The notes: a model not told the origin generated them from the sequence alone. A stretch of DNA of 64,000 nt from an uncultured Collinsella sp. (GCA_902489665.1 CABUAT010000009.1:1-64000), one strand, 5' to 3'. Numbered from the stretch's first letter, positions 1 through 7,982 are shown. Program-made: numbers and translations.

Positions 1-100
1 TCTTTCCGCAGGACGGCAGTACCCCCGCCGCACGAAGTGCGCAGCGGGGGTCCTGCCATGTCCGAGGACGATTTGGGGGCAAAGCCCCTGGCCTCCCCGG
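1..100. repeat. Intergenic palindromic element, family B, copy 1 (left arm cut by window edge)
   Basis: TCTTTCCGCAGGACGG near the left edge and ATGTCCGAGGACGATTTGGG near 58-77 are also present in the complete copy at 12127-12237. Between them GTACCCCCGC and GCGGGGGT form a stem. The left outer arm lies outside the window. The element sits just downstream of thrB (minus strand). It has no T-tract, so it is not an ordinary terminator. Confidence 0.6.
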
Positions 101-119
101 CGAGTATACGGGACGGCGA

Positions 120-1001
120 CTACAGGTATTCGATCTGGGCGCCCTCGGTGTCGCACGTCAGAATGTGCGTATCACACTTAGGGAACTGCTCGCGCAGCTT
201 GACCTGCAGGAACTTTGCCACGATGGTATCGTCGGTCACAGCCATAAGGGTCGAGCCCGAGCCGCTAATCCAGATGGTCTTAGCGCCGCCGTTAAGGCAG
301 GTGTCGCGCACGGCGTTGTAGTCGGGAATCAGGCGGCGACGATAGGGCTCCTGGATGCGGTCGTCATTGGCGGCGGCAATCAGGTCGAGGTCACCAGTCT
401 CCAAGCCGCGCGTCATACCGGCGATGCGGCCCATCTGCCACACGGCGGTGGAGAGCGGAATCTCCTGCGGCACGACCTTGCGCGCCTCGCTCGTGTGTAC
501 CTCGTAGGGCGGGATCACGGTAATAAAACGCAGGCGATCGCTCACCTCGTAGCGCAGGCACTGGGGGAGCGAATCGGTCGGCGTAAAGGAGCAGACGGCG
601 CCGCCCAGGATGGCGGGGGCGACGTTATCAGGATGGCCCTCGACTTCGGTGGCAATGCGAACCAGCTCGGCGCGGTCGACGGTGTGGCCTGTCAGTGCGG
701 CGGCGGCCATAATGCCGGCGACAACGCAGGTGGAGCTGGAACCCAGGCCGCGAGCGACGGGCACATCGGTTTGAATGTCGATGGCAACGGGAAAAGCCGG
801 CTCGCCCCATGCAGCCAGTGCATCGACAAAGCTCACGTAGACCAGGTTGTTCTCGTTTTGGAATTCCTCGGGGCAGCCCGTGATGGTGAGTTTGTCGGCG
901 CGCTCGAAGGTGAAGTGCGAGTAGAGGCTGACGGCCATGCCGAGGGTGTCGTAGCCGATGCCTAGGTTGGCGCTGGTTGCTGGGACGGTGATTTTGATCA
1001 T
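120..1001 (-). CDS. thrB: Homoserine kinase (threonine biosynthesis)
   Basis: Phosphorylates L-homoserine to O-phosphohomoserine with ATP in the cytoplasm, the step before threonine synthase. The 293-residue product is a GHMP-family kinase: the N-terminal MIKITVPATSANLG is typical of the family, and the ATP-binding loop PVARGLGSSSTCVVAG lies near residue 90. The ATG at 1001 follows AGGAGG at good spacing and matches the family N-terminus; an upstream in-frame ATG at 1073 lies inside a large inverted repeat and is unlikely. The gene is downstream of thrC on the same strand, but a hairpin terminator and a 108-nt inverted repeat separate them. Homoserine dehydrogenase is not in the window. Confidence 0.93.
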   Translation of the reverse strand: MIKITVPATSANLGIGYDTLGMAVSLYSHFTFERADKLTITGCPEEFQNENNLVYVSFVDALAAWGEPAFPVAIDIQTDVPVARGLGSSSTCVVAGIMAAAALTGHTVDRAELVRIATEVEGHPDNVAPAILGGAVCSFTPTDSLPQCLRYEVSDRLRFITVIPPYEVHTSEARKVVPQEIPLSTAVWQMGRIAGMTRGLETGDLDLIAAANDDRIQEPYRRRLIPDYNAVRDTCLNGGAKTIWISGSGSTLMAVTDDTIVAKFLQVKLREQFPKCDTHILTCDTEGAQIEYL

Positions 1002-1017
1002 GTGGGTCCTCCTGGGC

Positions 1018-1125
1018 GGGTCTGACCGTTTAGTTCGCTGCTCGGGCAGTCCTGGCTCGCTCGGAAAGCACATTAAGTGCTTTCCGGCTCGTGCGGAACT
1101 CGCGACGAACTAAACGGCCAGACCC
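1018..1125. repeat. Nested inverted repeat NP1 upstream of thrB
   Basis: The 20-nt arms at 1018-1037 and 1106-1125 pair at 19 of 20 positions. An inner perfect 10-bp stem (CGGAAAGCAC, 1062-1071, with 1077-1086) sits in the middle. The structure ends a few bases upstream of the thrB ribosome binding site, so it would lie in a thrB leader. It shares its architecture, not its sequence, with 5429-5550 and 33427-33532. Confidence 0.75.
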
Positions 1126-1154
1126 GCTCGCATGCCCGTCATCATCCCGAAAGC

Positions 1155-1192
1155 TAAATAAAAAGAAGGTGCGCCGGCTTTCGCCGGCGCTT
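1155..1192 (-). terminator. Rho-independent terminator of thrC
   Basis: Read on the minus strand, GCGCCGGC, a short GAAA loop and GCCGGCGC are followed by a T-rich run (CTTCTTTTTATTT). It begins about 10 nt after the thrC stop codon. It may reduce read-through into thrB. Confidence 0.8.
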
Positions 1193-1202
1193 AATAAGGG
1201 GT

Positions 1203-2720
1203 TTAGTTGGTAGCCATCTTTTTTGCTGCAGACTCGACGTAGCTTGCCATCTCATCGACGTCGCAGACGTCTTCGAAGCGGACGGGTTTGGACTCGAGTT
1301 CGGCGAGCTGTGCCGGGGCGACCGTGTTGGTTGCCTGCTCGAGCACGTGCATGGCCTCAAAGTCGTCCTCGGGAACGTCGAGCCCCAGGGCGTCGCAGCA
1401 GGCGCGCGGGAACTTGTAGGGGCTGGCGGTCGAAAGCAGCACGCGGGCCTTCGCGCCCTCGGCGGGGGCGACCTTTTCAAAGACGTGATAGCCGCAAGCG
1501 GTGTGCGGGTCGATCACATAGCCGTTTGCATCCCAGCAGTTCTTGATGGCAGCGCGGACCTCGTCCTCGCTGGCCCAGCCGCAGCCAAACACACTCTGGA
1601 TCTTGGCCAGCAGCTCGGCGGGCACCTCATAGCGACCAGTCTGTGCCAGCTGCTCCATAAGGCCGGCAACGAGTTCGCAGTCGCCATCGGACAGGAAATA
1701 AAGCATACGCTCCAGGTTGGAGCTAATAAGGATGTCCATCGACGGCGAGATGGTCGTGAAGAACGGGCGGTTACGGTCGTAAACGCCGGTGGTCAGGAAG
1801 TCAGCGAGCACGTTGTTCTTGTCGCTGGCCACGACGAGTTTGGCGACGGGCAGACCCATGCGCTTGGCATAGTAGCCGGCCAGGATGTCGCCAAAGTTGC
1901 CGGTCGGTACGCAGAACTCCACGGCGTCGCCGGCCTCGATGGCGCCGGCGCGCAGCAGCTGCGCATAAGCGGCAAAGTAGTAGACGACCTGCGGCACCAG
2001 ACGGCCGACGTTGATGGAGTTGGCGCTCGAAAGCACCGTGCCGGCGGCCTCAAGACACTCGGCAAGCTCCTTATCGGCAAAGATGCGCTTGACGGCACTC
2101 TGGGCATCGTCAAAGTTGCCGCGGATGCCGCAGACGGCGACGTTGTCGCCCTCCTGCGTGGACATCTGCAGATTCTGCACGCGGCTGACTTTGCCTTCGG
2201 GATAAAAGACGGTAATGCCCGTGCCCGGAGCGTCGGCAAAACCAGCGAGTGCGGCCTTGCCGGTGTCGCCCGACGTGGCGGTGACGATCATGATGCGCTC
2301 GGCGCCGCCGTCCTTGGCGGAAGTGCGGGCCATCAAGCGGGGGAGCATCTGCAGGGCGACGTCCTTAAAGGCACTCGTGGGGCCGCCAAAGAGCTCCATC
2401 ACATAGGTCTGAGGGGCGTCAGCGCCCGGCGCAGCGTCGAGTTTGACGAGCGGCGTAACCTCTTCACTCGCGAACGTGCCGCGATATGCCTCGTCGACAC
2501 ACGCCGAAATTTCTTCGGCCGTGTAATCATTCAGTAACATTCCCAACACATCTTGAGCGATTTCAAAGTACGATTTATCTGCAAGCGAGCTGATATCGAC
2601 CTGCTGGGTGCCGAGCTCGTCCGAGACAAACAGACCCCCGTCGGGAGCGATGCCGGTGCGGATTGCCACCTTACTTGAGCACGATAAAGTGCGTCCTCGT
2701 GTACTATGATAAGTTCCCAT
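1203..2720 (-). CDS. thrC: Threonine synthase
   Basis: PLP-dependent enzyme that converts O-phosphohomoserine to threonine and phosphate. The 505-residue product has the family N-terminus (TRGRTLSCSSKVAIRTG, then APDGGLF), the PLP-lysine segment GGPTSAFKDVALQ near residue 120, and SGDTGKAAL shortly after. The length fits the long (E. coli/yeast-like) threonine synthase class. The ATG at 2720 has GAGGAG about 8 nt upstream; the in-frame ATG at 2765 lacks such a site. It is transcribed divergently from lysC, with about 100 bp between starts. No T-box or leader peptide was recognised in that gap. Confidence 0.93.
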   Translation of the reverse strand: MGTYHSTRGRTLSCSSKVAIRTGIAPDGGLFVSDELGTQQVDISSLADKSYFEIAQDVLGMLLNDYTAEEISACVDEAYRGTFASEEVTPLVKLDAAPGADAPQTYVMELFGGPTSAFKDVALQMLPRLMARTSAKDGGAERIMIVTATSGDTGKAALAGFADAPGTGITVFYPEGKVSRVQNLQMSTQEGDNVAVCGIRGNFDDAQSAVKRIFADKELAECLEAAGTVLSSANSINVGRLVPQVVYYFAAYAQLLRAGAIEAGDAVEFCVPTGNFGDILAGYYAKRMGLPVAKLVVASDKNNVLADFLTTGVYDRNRPFFTTISPSMDILISSNLERMLYFLSDGDCELVAGLMEQLAQTGRYEVPAELLAKIQSVFGCGWASEDEVRAAIKNCWDANGYVIDPHTACGYHVFEKVAPAEGAKARVLLSTASPYKFPRACCDALGLDVPEDDFEAMHVLEQATNTVAPAQLAELESKPVRFEDVCDVDEMASYVESAAKKMATN

Positions 2721-2824
2721 ATAACACTGCTCCTCGGATACCTTGGTCCCAATCGGTGAAACCATGGTATCAGAGCGTGCAAAATAGGTTCGCAGAGGCT
2801 TTTTAGAAAGGTAACCTCCAGCCC

Positions 2825-4213
2825 ATGATTAAGATTGCCAAGTTTGGCGGCTCGTCGGTCGCCGACGCCGAACACTTCAAGAAGATCAAGGCCATCGTCG
2901 ATGCCGACCCTGCCCGCCGTTTTGTGGTGGTTTCTGCCTGCGGTCGCCGCTTTAAGGGCGATACCAAGGTGACCGACCTGCTCTACTTGGTTAACGCGCA
3001 CGTTAAGTATCACGTGTCGTGCGAGGAACTGCTCGAGGACATTGGCCAGCGCTATTTTGATATCGCTGACGAGCTGGAGCTCACCTATCCCATCCGTGAG
3101 GAGTTCGCGGCCTTTGCCGAGCGCGCCCGCTCGGGCGGCTACTCCACCGAGGAGCTCGTGAGCCGCGGCGAGTACTTCACCGCTCGCCTGATGGCCGAGT
3201 ACCTGGGTCTGCCGTTCCTGGACGCCGCGACGGTTGTGGCGTTCCATCACGACGGTACGCTCAGCATGAACCGCACCTCCGAGCTGGTGCAGGAGTACGG
3301 CCAGCAGGGCGGCTTTGTTATGCCCGGTTTCTACGGCGCGACGCGTGAGGGCCAGATCAAGCTGCTCGATCGAGGCGGCGGCGATATCTCGGGCTCGATC
3401 CTTGCCAAGTGCCTGGGCGCCGACCTGTACGAGAACTGGACTGACGTCTCGGGCTTCTATTCTGCCGATCCTCGTATTGTGCCCGAGGCTCAGCCCATTG
3501 CGCGCGTTACCTACGAGGAGTTGCGCGAGCTTTCGTACATGGGTGCAAGCGTCCTGCACGAGGAGGCCGTGTTCCCCGTGCGCGAGGCAGGCATTCCGCT
3601 GGTCATCAAGAACACCAATGCGCCGCAGGACCCCGGCACCATCATTAGCGAGACGGCTGATGAGGGCGAGGCAGAGCCCATCATTACCGGCGTGACCGGC
3701 AAGCGCGGTTTTGTTGCCATCAACGTGGCCCGCGACCGCACCAAGCCCCGCGTTGGCTTTATGCGCCGTGCACTTTCGGTGTTCGAACGCTATGACGTTT
3801 CCGTCGAGCACATGCCCACCGGTGTCGACCGTTTTGGCGCCGTGGTGCAGGAGCAGGACGTGCACGATTCGCTGTACTCGCTCGTTGGTGACATTCAGCA
3901 GGAGGTCGAGCCGCTCGAGATCGAGGTTGTCGAGGGTCTGGCGCTCATCGCGACCGTCGGCCGTAACCTGCGCGGCCGCGCAGGTATCTCGGGCCACCTG
4001 TTTGGCATGCTTGGCCAGGCCGGCGTGAGCGTGCGTATGATTTCGCAGAGCTGTGACGAGATCAACATCATTATCGGTGTCGAGGAGAAGGACTTCGACC
4101 TAGCGATTCGGACCATTTACCGTGCCTTCTCCGATGAGAACGGCATTGTGAAGGTCTCCGACCTGGAGGCCCCCGCGCCGGTCGATCCCGCTCTGGCCGC
4201 GCTCCACAAGTAG
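2825..4213 (+). CDS. lysC: Aspartate kinase
   Basis: Catalyses the first step of the aspartate family, from L-aspartate to 4-aspartyl phosphate. The 462-residue product starts MIKIAKFGGSSV, the canonical kinase N-terminus, and carries SRGEYFTARLMAEYLG and GRGGGD-like (LLDRGGGDISGS) motifs in the catalytic domain. From about residue 300 two ACT-type regulatory regions follow (IATVGRNLRGRAGISG, then VSVRMISQSCDEINIII). It is monofunctional: there is no fused homoserine dehydrogenase. Feedback control by lysine and/or threonine is expected from the family but cannot be assigned from sequence. It is divergent from thrC, and asd follows on the same strand. Confidence 0.93.
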   Translation: MIKIAKFGGSSVADAEHFKKIKAIVDADPARRFVVVSACGRRFKGDTKVTDLLYLVNAHVKYHVSCEELLEDIGQRYFDIADELELTYPIREEFAAFAERARSGGYSTEELVSRGEYFTARLMAEYLGLPFLDAATVVAFHHDGTLSMNRTSELVQEYGQQGGFVMPGFYGATREGQIKLLDRGGGDISGSILAKCLGADLYENWTDVSGFYSADPRIVPEAQPIARVTYEELRELSYMGASVLHEEAVFPVREAGIPLVIKNTNAPQDPGTIISETADEGEAEPIITGVTGKRGFVAINVARDRTKPRVGFMRRALSVFERYDVSVEHMPTGVDRFGAVVQEQDVHDSLYSLVGDIQQEVEPLEIEVVEGLALIATVGRNLRGRAGISGHLFGMLGQAGVSVRMISQSCDEINIIIGVEEKDFDLAIRTIYRAFSDENGIVKVSDLEAPAPVDPALAALHK

Positions 4214-4224
4214 CTGCTATCCCA

Positions 4225-4256
4225 GTAGATTTTTGGGACTTGCCTCAAAAATCTAC
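4225..4256. repeat. GGGAC-loop hairpin (copy R1) after lysC
   Basis: GTAGATTTTTG (4225-4235) pairs perfectly with CAAAAATCTAC (4246-4256) around a loop starting GGGAC. It is a divergent member of the hairpin family found at ten other sites here. No T-run follows on the plus strand. Confidence 0.6.
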
Positions 4257-4387
4257 GGTGGGGCGTTTCGTTTCGGTTTCGTTTCGACGGGGCGGGTTTC
4301 GTGTCCGCCCCGTTCTTGTATACACTGGCAACAATAATCGGCCTGCTTGGCGTGCGGGCAAAAGCCACAACCTTTAAAGGGGGAAGC

Positions 4388-5413
4388 ATGAAACAGTACA
4401 CGGTTGCTATTTTGGGCGCGACGGGAGCCGTGGGCACCCAGATGCTCGAGTGCCTTAACGAGCAGGAGTTCCCGGTTGGCAAGCTCAAGCTGCTGGCGAG
4501 CGCGCGTTCTGCGGGCAAGACCGTCGAGTTCCGCGGCGAGCAGATCGTGATTGAAGAGGCTTGTCCCGAGGCCTTTGAGGGCTGTGACATTGTGCTTGGA
4601 GCCGCCGGCGACGACATCGCGAAGGAGCTGCTGCCCGAGGCCGTCAAGCGCGGCGCCGTCGTGGTCGACAACAGCCATGCCTTCCGCATGGATCCCGAGG
4701 TGCCGCTGGTTGTGCCCGAGATCAATGCCGACGACATCAAGTGGCACCACGGTCTGATCGCCAACCCCAATTGCGCGACCATCATCGGCCTGGTTCCCAC
4801 GTGGCCGCTGCATCAGCTCGCCGGCGTGAAGCGCATGATCGTCTCGACGTACCAGGCGGCTTCGGGCGCCGGTGCTCCCGGTATGGCCGAGCTCGAGGCT
4901 CAGCTGGCCGCCCTGGGCCGTGGTGAGGAGATTCCCGAGCCGCGCGCGTTTGCCGCCCAGCTGGCGAGTAACCTGATTCCGCAGATTGGCGGCGTCAAGG
5001 AGGAGGGCTTTACCTCCGAGGAGATGAAGCTACAAAACGAGGGCCGCAAGATTATGCATCTGCCCGAGCTGCGCGTGAACTGCACCTGCGTGCGCGTGCC
5101 CGTGCTGCGTTCGCACTCCGAGAGCATCACGCTCGAGTTCGAGCGTGACATTACGGTTGACGAGGCCCGTGCTGCGCTGGCTGCCGCTCCCGGCGTCAAG
5201 CTGGTTGACGATATGGCTGCCGAGGATGCGCACGACCGCTTCCCCATGCCGATGGATACGTCCGACCAAGACCTGATTTGGGTCGGTCGCGTGCGTCGCG
5301 ACATCTCGAACCCCGAGGCCACGCGCGGTATTACCTTCTGGTGCTGCGGCGACCAAATCCGTAAGGGCGCGGCAACCAACGCCGTCCAGATCGCCAAGCT
5401 GCTCTGCGAGTAG
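4388..5413 (+). CDS. asd: Aspartate-semialdehyde dehydrogenase
   Basis: Reduces 4-aspartyl phosphate to aspartate semialdehyde with NADPH, the branch point to lysine/diaminopimelate and to threonine/methionine. The 341-residue protein has the Rossmann motif GATGAVGTQ near residue 10 and the catalytic cysteine in NPNCAT (Cys129). The ATG at 4388 follows GGGGGA and gives the canonical MKQYTVAILGATG start; the in-frame ATG at 4301 has no matching N-terminus. It follows lysC after a hairpin (4225-4256) and probably has its own promoter in the 170-bp gap. A 122-nt nested inverted repeat lies immediately after the stop codon. Confidence 0.94.
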   Translation: MKQYTVAILGATGAVGTQMLECLNEQEFPVGKLKLLASARSAGKTVEFRGEQIVIEEACPEAFEGCDIVLGAAGDDIAKELLPEAVKRGAVVVDNSHAFRMDPEVPLVVPEINADDIKWHHGLIANPNCATIIGLVPTWPLHQLAGVKRMIVSTYQAASGAGAPGMAELEAQLAALGRGEEIPEPRAFAAQLASNLIPQIGGVKEEGFTSEEMKLQNEGRKIMHLPELRVNCTCVRVPVLRSHSESITLEFERDITVDEARAALAAAPGVKLVDDMAAEDAHDRFPMPMDTSDQDLIWVGRVRRDISNPEATRGITFWCCGDQIRKGAATNAVQIAKLLCE

Positions 5414-5428
5414 GTTGACCTGTCCGGC

Positions 5429-5550
5429 GGGGCCGGGCTTAGTTTTCAGAACGTCCTCGACCATGTGTGGCGCCTTGTCCTGCTCCTTCGGAGCCGCGGA
5501 CAAGGCGCCACACTGGTCTGCGGAGTGTTCTGAAAACTAAGCCCGGCCCC
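5429..5550. repeat. Nested inverted repeat NP2 after asd
   Basis: Three stems are stacked. The 24-nt outer arms (5429-5452 and 5527-5550) are perfectly complementary. Middle arms TGTGGCGCCTTGTCC (5466-5480) and 5498-5512 pair perfectly over 15 bp. The centre GCTCC-TTC-GGAGC (5482-5494) closes the structure. An RNA copy would form a nearly continuous 122-nt hairpin. It has no open reading frame and no T-tract. Confidence 0.9.
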
Positions 5551-5813
5551 CGCCTGCGGTGACGCTGCGCGAGCGGTCTGCGATGGGGCCGTTGTTGGTT
5601 GGGGCCGCTGGGCTGATGTGAGGGCACGTGGCTGTTGCGGGCCCTAGTCCCGGCGGCGGCCCCGGCGCTTCGCGCCTGCTGCCTGCGGGGACTTTGGGGT
5701 CGTGCGGCAGCTGCGGCGCTGTCGCGCCTGCTGCCTGGGGCGACTTTGGGGTCGATTGAGGTTGTCTGCACAATTCGCGGTATTATGGTGCGGAGTTTTG
5801 AAAGGAGCCGCTG
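5551..5813. other. GC-rich non-coding stretch with a 32-nt direct repeat
   Basis: Between the NP2 repeat and ogt no gene is supported. Two 32-nt copies (5671-5702 and 5723-5754), starting CGCGCCTGCTGCCTG and ending ACTTTGGGGTCG, differ at two positions and lie 52 bp apart. The ogt promoter is expected in the last 60 bp, but no convincing -35/-10 pair was found. Confidence 0.5.
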
Positions 5814-6392
5814 GTGGTCACGACGACGTTTGCTTCGCCTTTGGGCGAAATCCTGCTTGCCGCTGATGGCCGCGGTCTGACGGGGCTTTGGTTTGAGGGG
5901 CAGGAGCACTTTGGCTCTACGCTGCTCAAAGAGGATGCGGAGCACGTTGAAGGTGCCGATGCGGTTTCTGGTGCCGGTGGGATGTCTTCGGTAAGTCCGG
6001 AAAATGGCGCGGCTTCTTCGGTGCTTGAGCGTTCTTGGGCTTGGCTGAATGCTTATTTTGCGGGGCAGGAGCCTCGGTTTACGCCGCCGTTGCATATGAT
6101 TGGTACGGCGTTTCAGCGCGAGGTTTGGTTTGAGCTGCTTTCAATTCCGCGTGGCGAGGTCGCTACGTATGGCGAGATTGCCCAACGTGTTGCGGCTCGA
6201 CATCGTGTGCCGGGAAATGAGGCTCCCGTTGTATCCCCGCGTGCCGTGGGGGCTGCGGTTGCGCGTAATCCCATTTCGATTATTGTGCCGTGCCATCGCG
6301 TGGTGGCGGCCGACGGCTCGCTTAACGGATATGCCGGCGGGCTTGATCGCAAGGAGTGGCTGCTTCGGCTTGAGGGCGCGTACGAGGAGTAA
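5814..6392 (+). CDS. ogt: Methylated-DNA--[protein]-cysteine S-methyltransferase
   Basis: Suicide repair protein that moves the alkyl group from O6-alkylguanine in DNA to its own cysteine. The 192-residue product has the active-site signature IIVPCHRVV near residue 160, preceded by GAAVARNP and followed by GYAGGLDRKEWLL, all typical of Ogt/AdaB proteins. The N-terminal domain (TTFASPLGEILLAADGRGLTG) is also conserved. The start is a GTG at 5814 with AAAGGAG upstream. A low-complexity insertion of about 35 residues (around residues 45-75) follows the first domain. It appears monocistronic and is followed by a repeat array. Confidence 0.92.
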   Translation: MVTTTFASPLGEILLAADGRGLTGLWFEGQEHFGSTLLKEDAEHVEGADAVSGAGGMSSVSPENGAASSVLERSWAWLNAYFAGQEPRFTPPLHMIGTAFQREVWFELLSIPRGEVATYGEIAQRVAARHRVPGNEAPVVSPRAVGAAVARNPISIIVPCHRVVAADGSLNGYAGGLDRKEWLLRLEGAYEE

Positions 6393-6431
6393 CACTCGAG
6401 CGCTTTGCATAGCCAAGATGCCGTGAAAGAA

Positions 6432-6571
6432 CGGGACATGCTTTCCGAATGGAGGCTCAGACGGAAACTACGTCCCGGAATTCCGTTTTAAAGCGGGATG
6501 CGCTTTCCGAATGGCGTTCCAAGCGGAAACCGTGTCCCGGAATACAGCCTCAGAGTGGGACACCGTTTCCG
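6432..6571. repeat. Alternating-orientation repeat array (five 16-nt motifs)
   Basis: A 16-nt motif of the form CGGGACnnnGTTTCCG occurs five times in strictly alternating orientation, starting at 6432 (+), 6462 (-), 6494 (+), 6524 (-) and 6556 (+). Intervals are 30, 32, 30 and 32 bp, with 14 or 16-nt spacers of different sequence. Adjacent copies pair as hairpins. No protein is encoded. The layout resembles BIME arrays of alternating REP sequences. Confidence 0.85.
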
Positions 6572-6598
6572 GCTGAGACCACCTGCCTGGACATCGAT

Positions 6599-6808
6599 CT
6601 ACGCCCGCTCCTGCAGGGCGTAGATGGACTTATCCATGTTGAACAGGTAAGCCACAACGCAGACAATAATGAACATCGGCAAGTTACCAAAGCCGAAGAC
6701 TTCGCAGCCAATAAGGATGGGTGCGAGCAGCGTATTGGTGGCGCTGCCAAAGACGGCTGCGTAGCCCAGTGCGGCGCAGAGCTCGACGGGCATGCCGAGT
6801 TGAGCCTC
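6599..6808 (-). pseudogene. C-terminal remnant of a ClC-type chloride channel
   Basis: The minus-strand frame ending at 6599 reads LGMPVELCAALGYAAVFGSA and continues with NTLLAPILIGCEVFG and two hydrophobic stretches, ending LFNMDKSIYALQERA. This resembles the last membrane helices of a bacterial ClC voltage-gated chloride channel. Only about 70 residues remain. Upstream in this frame a stop codon is met almost at once, at the point where the truncated Abi gene begins. The rest of the channel gene (about 350 codons) is missing, so this is a deletion scar. It has no start site of its own worth calling. Confidence 0.65.
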
Positions 6809-6809
6809 G

Positions 6810-7173
6810 TTATGGCGACATCTGGGTAACAGAAAGGCCCGCGTTCCTCAGAGGCAAGATAGGCAATTCTGCTTCTGAGGTAGATCTCAATTCTGCCGAC
6901 CGCACTGCCGACCGCATCAAACATTAACTGCCGGAGGGCTCGGTCAAATTCATACGTGTAGATGATGGTTTCGAATGTTGTGCCTTCGCGAAAGATGGTA
7001 ATCCCGGACTTGCATTTGGTTTTGTAGGGAAACCAGTAGGCCGGCAGTCTGTAGTGGTTGGCTTCGACCAAAGCTCGCTCGAGTTCGCTTTGATCAGAGC
7101 ACTTAAGACCCTTGTTTTCTGTCAATAGTGCTATTTGTTCGTTGATGGATATCCGCGACTTCTGGTATTTCAT
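6810..7173 (-). pseudogene. Truncated Abi-family (Abi_2) abortive-infection gene
   Basis: The 121 residues from the ATG at 7173 look like the N-terminal third of an Abi_2/AbiD/F-type phage-resistance protein: MKYQKSRISINEQIALL, then ANHYRLPAYWFPY and IYTYEFDRALRQLMFDAVGS, then IEIYLRSRIAYLASEERGPF. Full-length relatives are typically about 300 residues or more. After residue 121 the frame runs out of phase through the chloride-channel remnant and stops at 6550, giving 86 unrelated residues. AAGAGG precedes the ATG, so expression is possible but function is doubtful. Base composition is visibly more AT-rich than the neighbours, which suggests acquisition by transfer. Confidence 0.7.
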
Positions 7174-7343
7174 TAAGCCTCTTGATAGAAAAAGAGCTGG
7201 AGTTGCGCATCGTTGAGAGGCTTTCCAGCTTTAGCAAAACAAACTTATAAGATGCGACGGGCCGCGTCAAGATAATTACCGGACGGCCTAGGAGGCGGCT
7301 GGTTGGCTGGCTTAAAACCTAGCGCGTGAGATGACGCTCCACG

Positions 7344-7982
7344 CTATTCAGCGCGCTTGATAGGATGACGAACCACAGTCTTAAGTTTCTCCGGTGCACA
7401 TTTGCGTGGATCGGAGAGATAGATTTCGTGATGGAAACGGGTGTCTGAGAAGTCGGGGACATAGCCCTGCTCGGTCGTGTATTCATTCATAGCGCCTACG
7501 GTCGCCGGTTCGTTGTCGTAGGGCCCGGTGTGCATGCATTGAACGCAGAGGCCCTCGTCAACTTTAAGCAGCTCGACGGCAGAAAAGTCAAGTTTCTTTT
7601 TGGTCGTGGCTTCCGCGACTGCCCAGTCAAAGTCATCTCGGGTGACGAAATCGGGCAGGCGAATGCACGAGATAAAGTTGAAATCGTCCTTGCGTACATA
7701 ATCGATGTCGCCGCTCGGGGAGTCTTGCCACCAGAAACCCTCGAGCGGCGGTACCACAAAGTCGAAATAGCCCTTGATACTCCTTGAGCCTTTCTTCGAC
7801 ATCTTGACGGTATAGGCGATGCCGTAAAGCAGCGGCAGGGCGTTTTGATACTCGCCACCTTCGGTATTTGGGTCGCCCTTTCCGCGAACGGCAACGTAGC
7901 TCATAGGCGGGACAGTTACGATGCTCGGCTTGCTTGCAGGTTTGTAGAGCTCCTTGCATTCCTTCTTAAAGTCGAACGCCAT
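7344..7982 (-). CDS. GyrI-like small-molecule-binding domain protein
   Basis: A 212-residue stand-alone protein of the GyrI-like (SOUL/GyrI) superfamily. Landmarks are PPMSYVAVRGKGDPN near residue 25, GYFDFVVPPLEGFWW near 90, QCMHTGPYDNEP near 150 and HHEIYLSDPRK near the C-terminus. Members bind hydrophobic or cationic small molecules, and some act as hydrolases or as sensors fused to regulators; no DNA-binding domain is present here. The start at 7982 follows AGAAAGG. It stands alone between the Abi scar and a divergently oriented ABC transporter operon. The specific ligand cannot be inferred. Confidence 0.75.
   Translation of the reverse strand: MAFDFKKECKELYKPASKPSIVTVPPMSYVAVRGKGDPNTEGGEYQNALPLLYGIAYTVKMSKKGSRSIKGYFDFVVPPLEGFWWQDSPSGDIDYVRKDDFNFISCIRLPDFVTRDDFDWAVAEATTKKKLDFSAVELLKVDEGLCVQCMHTGPYDNEPATVGAMNEYTTEQGYVPDFSDTRFHHEIYLSDPRKCAPEKLKTVVRHPIKRAE

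Noticed and set aside
2721..2824. T-box riboswitch or leader peptide controlling thrC/lysC
   Set aside because: The 104-bp gap has no T-box sequence (AGGGTGGnACCGCG-like) and no run of Thr codons; too short for a T-box plus promoter.
2531..3997. A 488-codon minus-strand frame opposite lysC
   Set aside because: Shadow frame of lysC and the thrC start region; no motif and no ribosome site.
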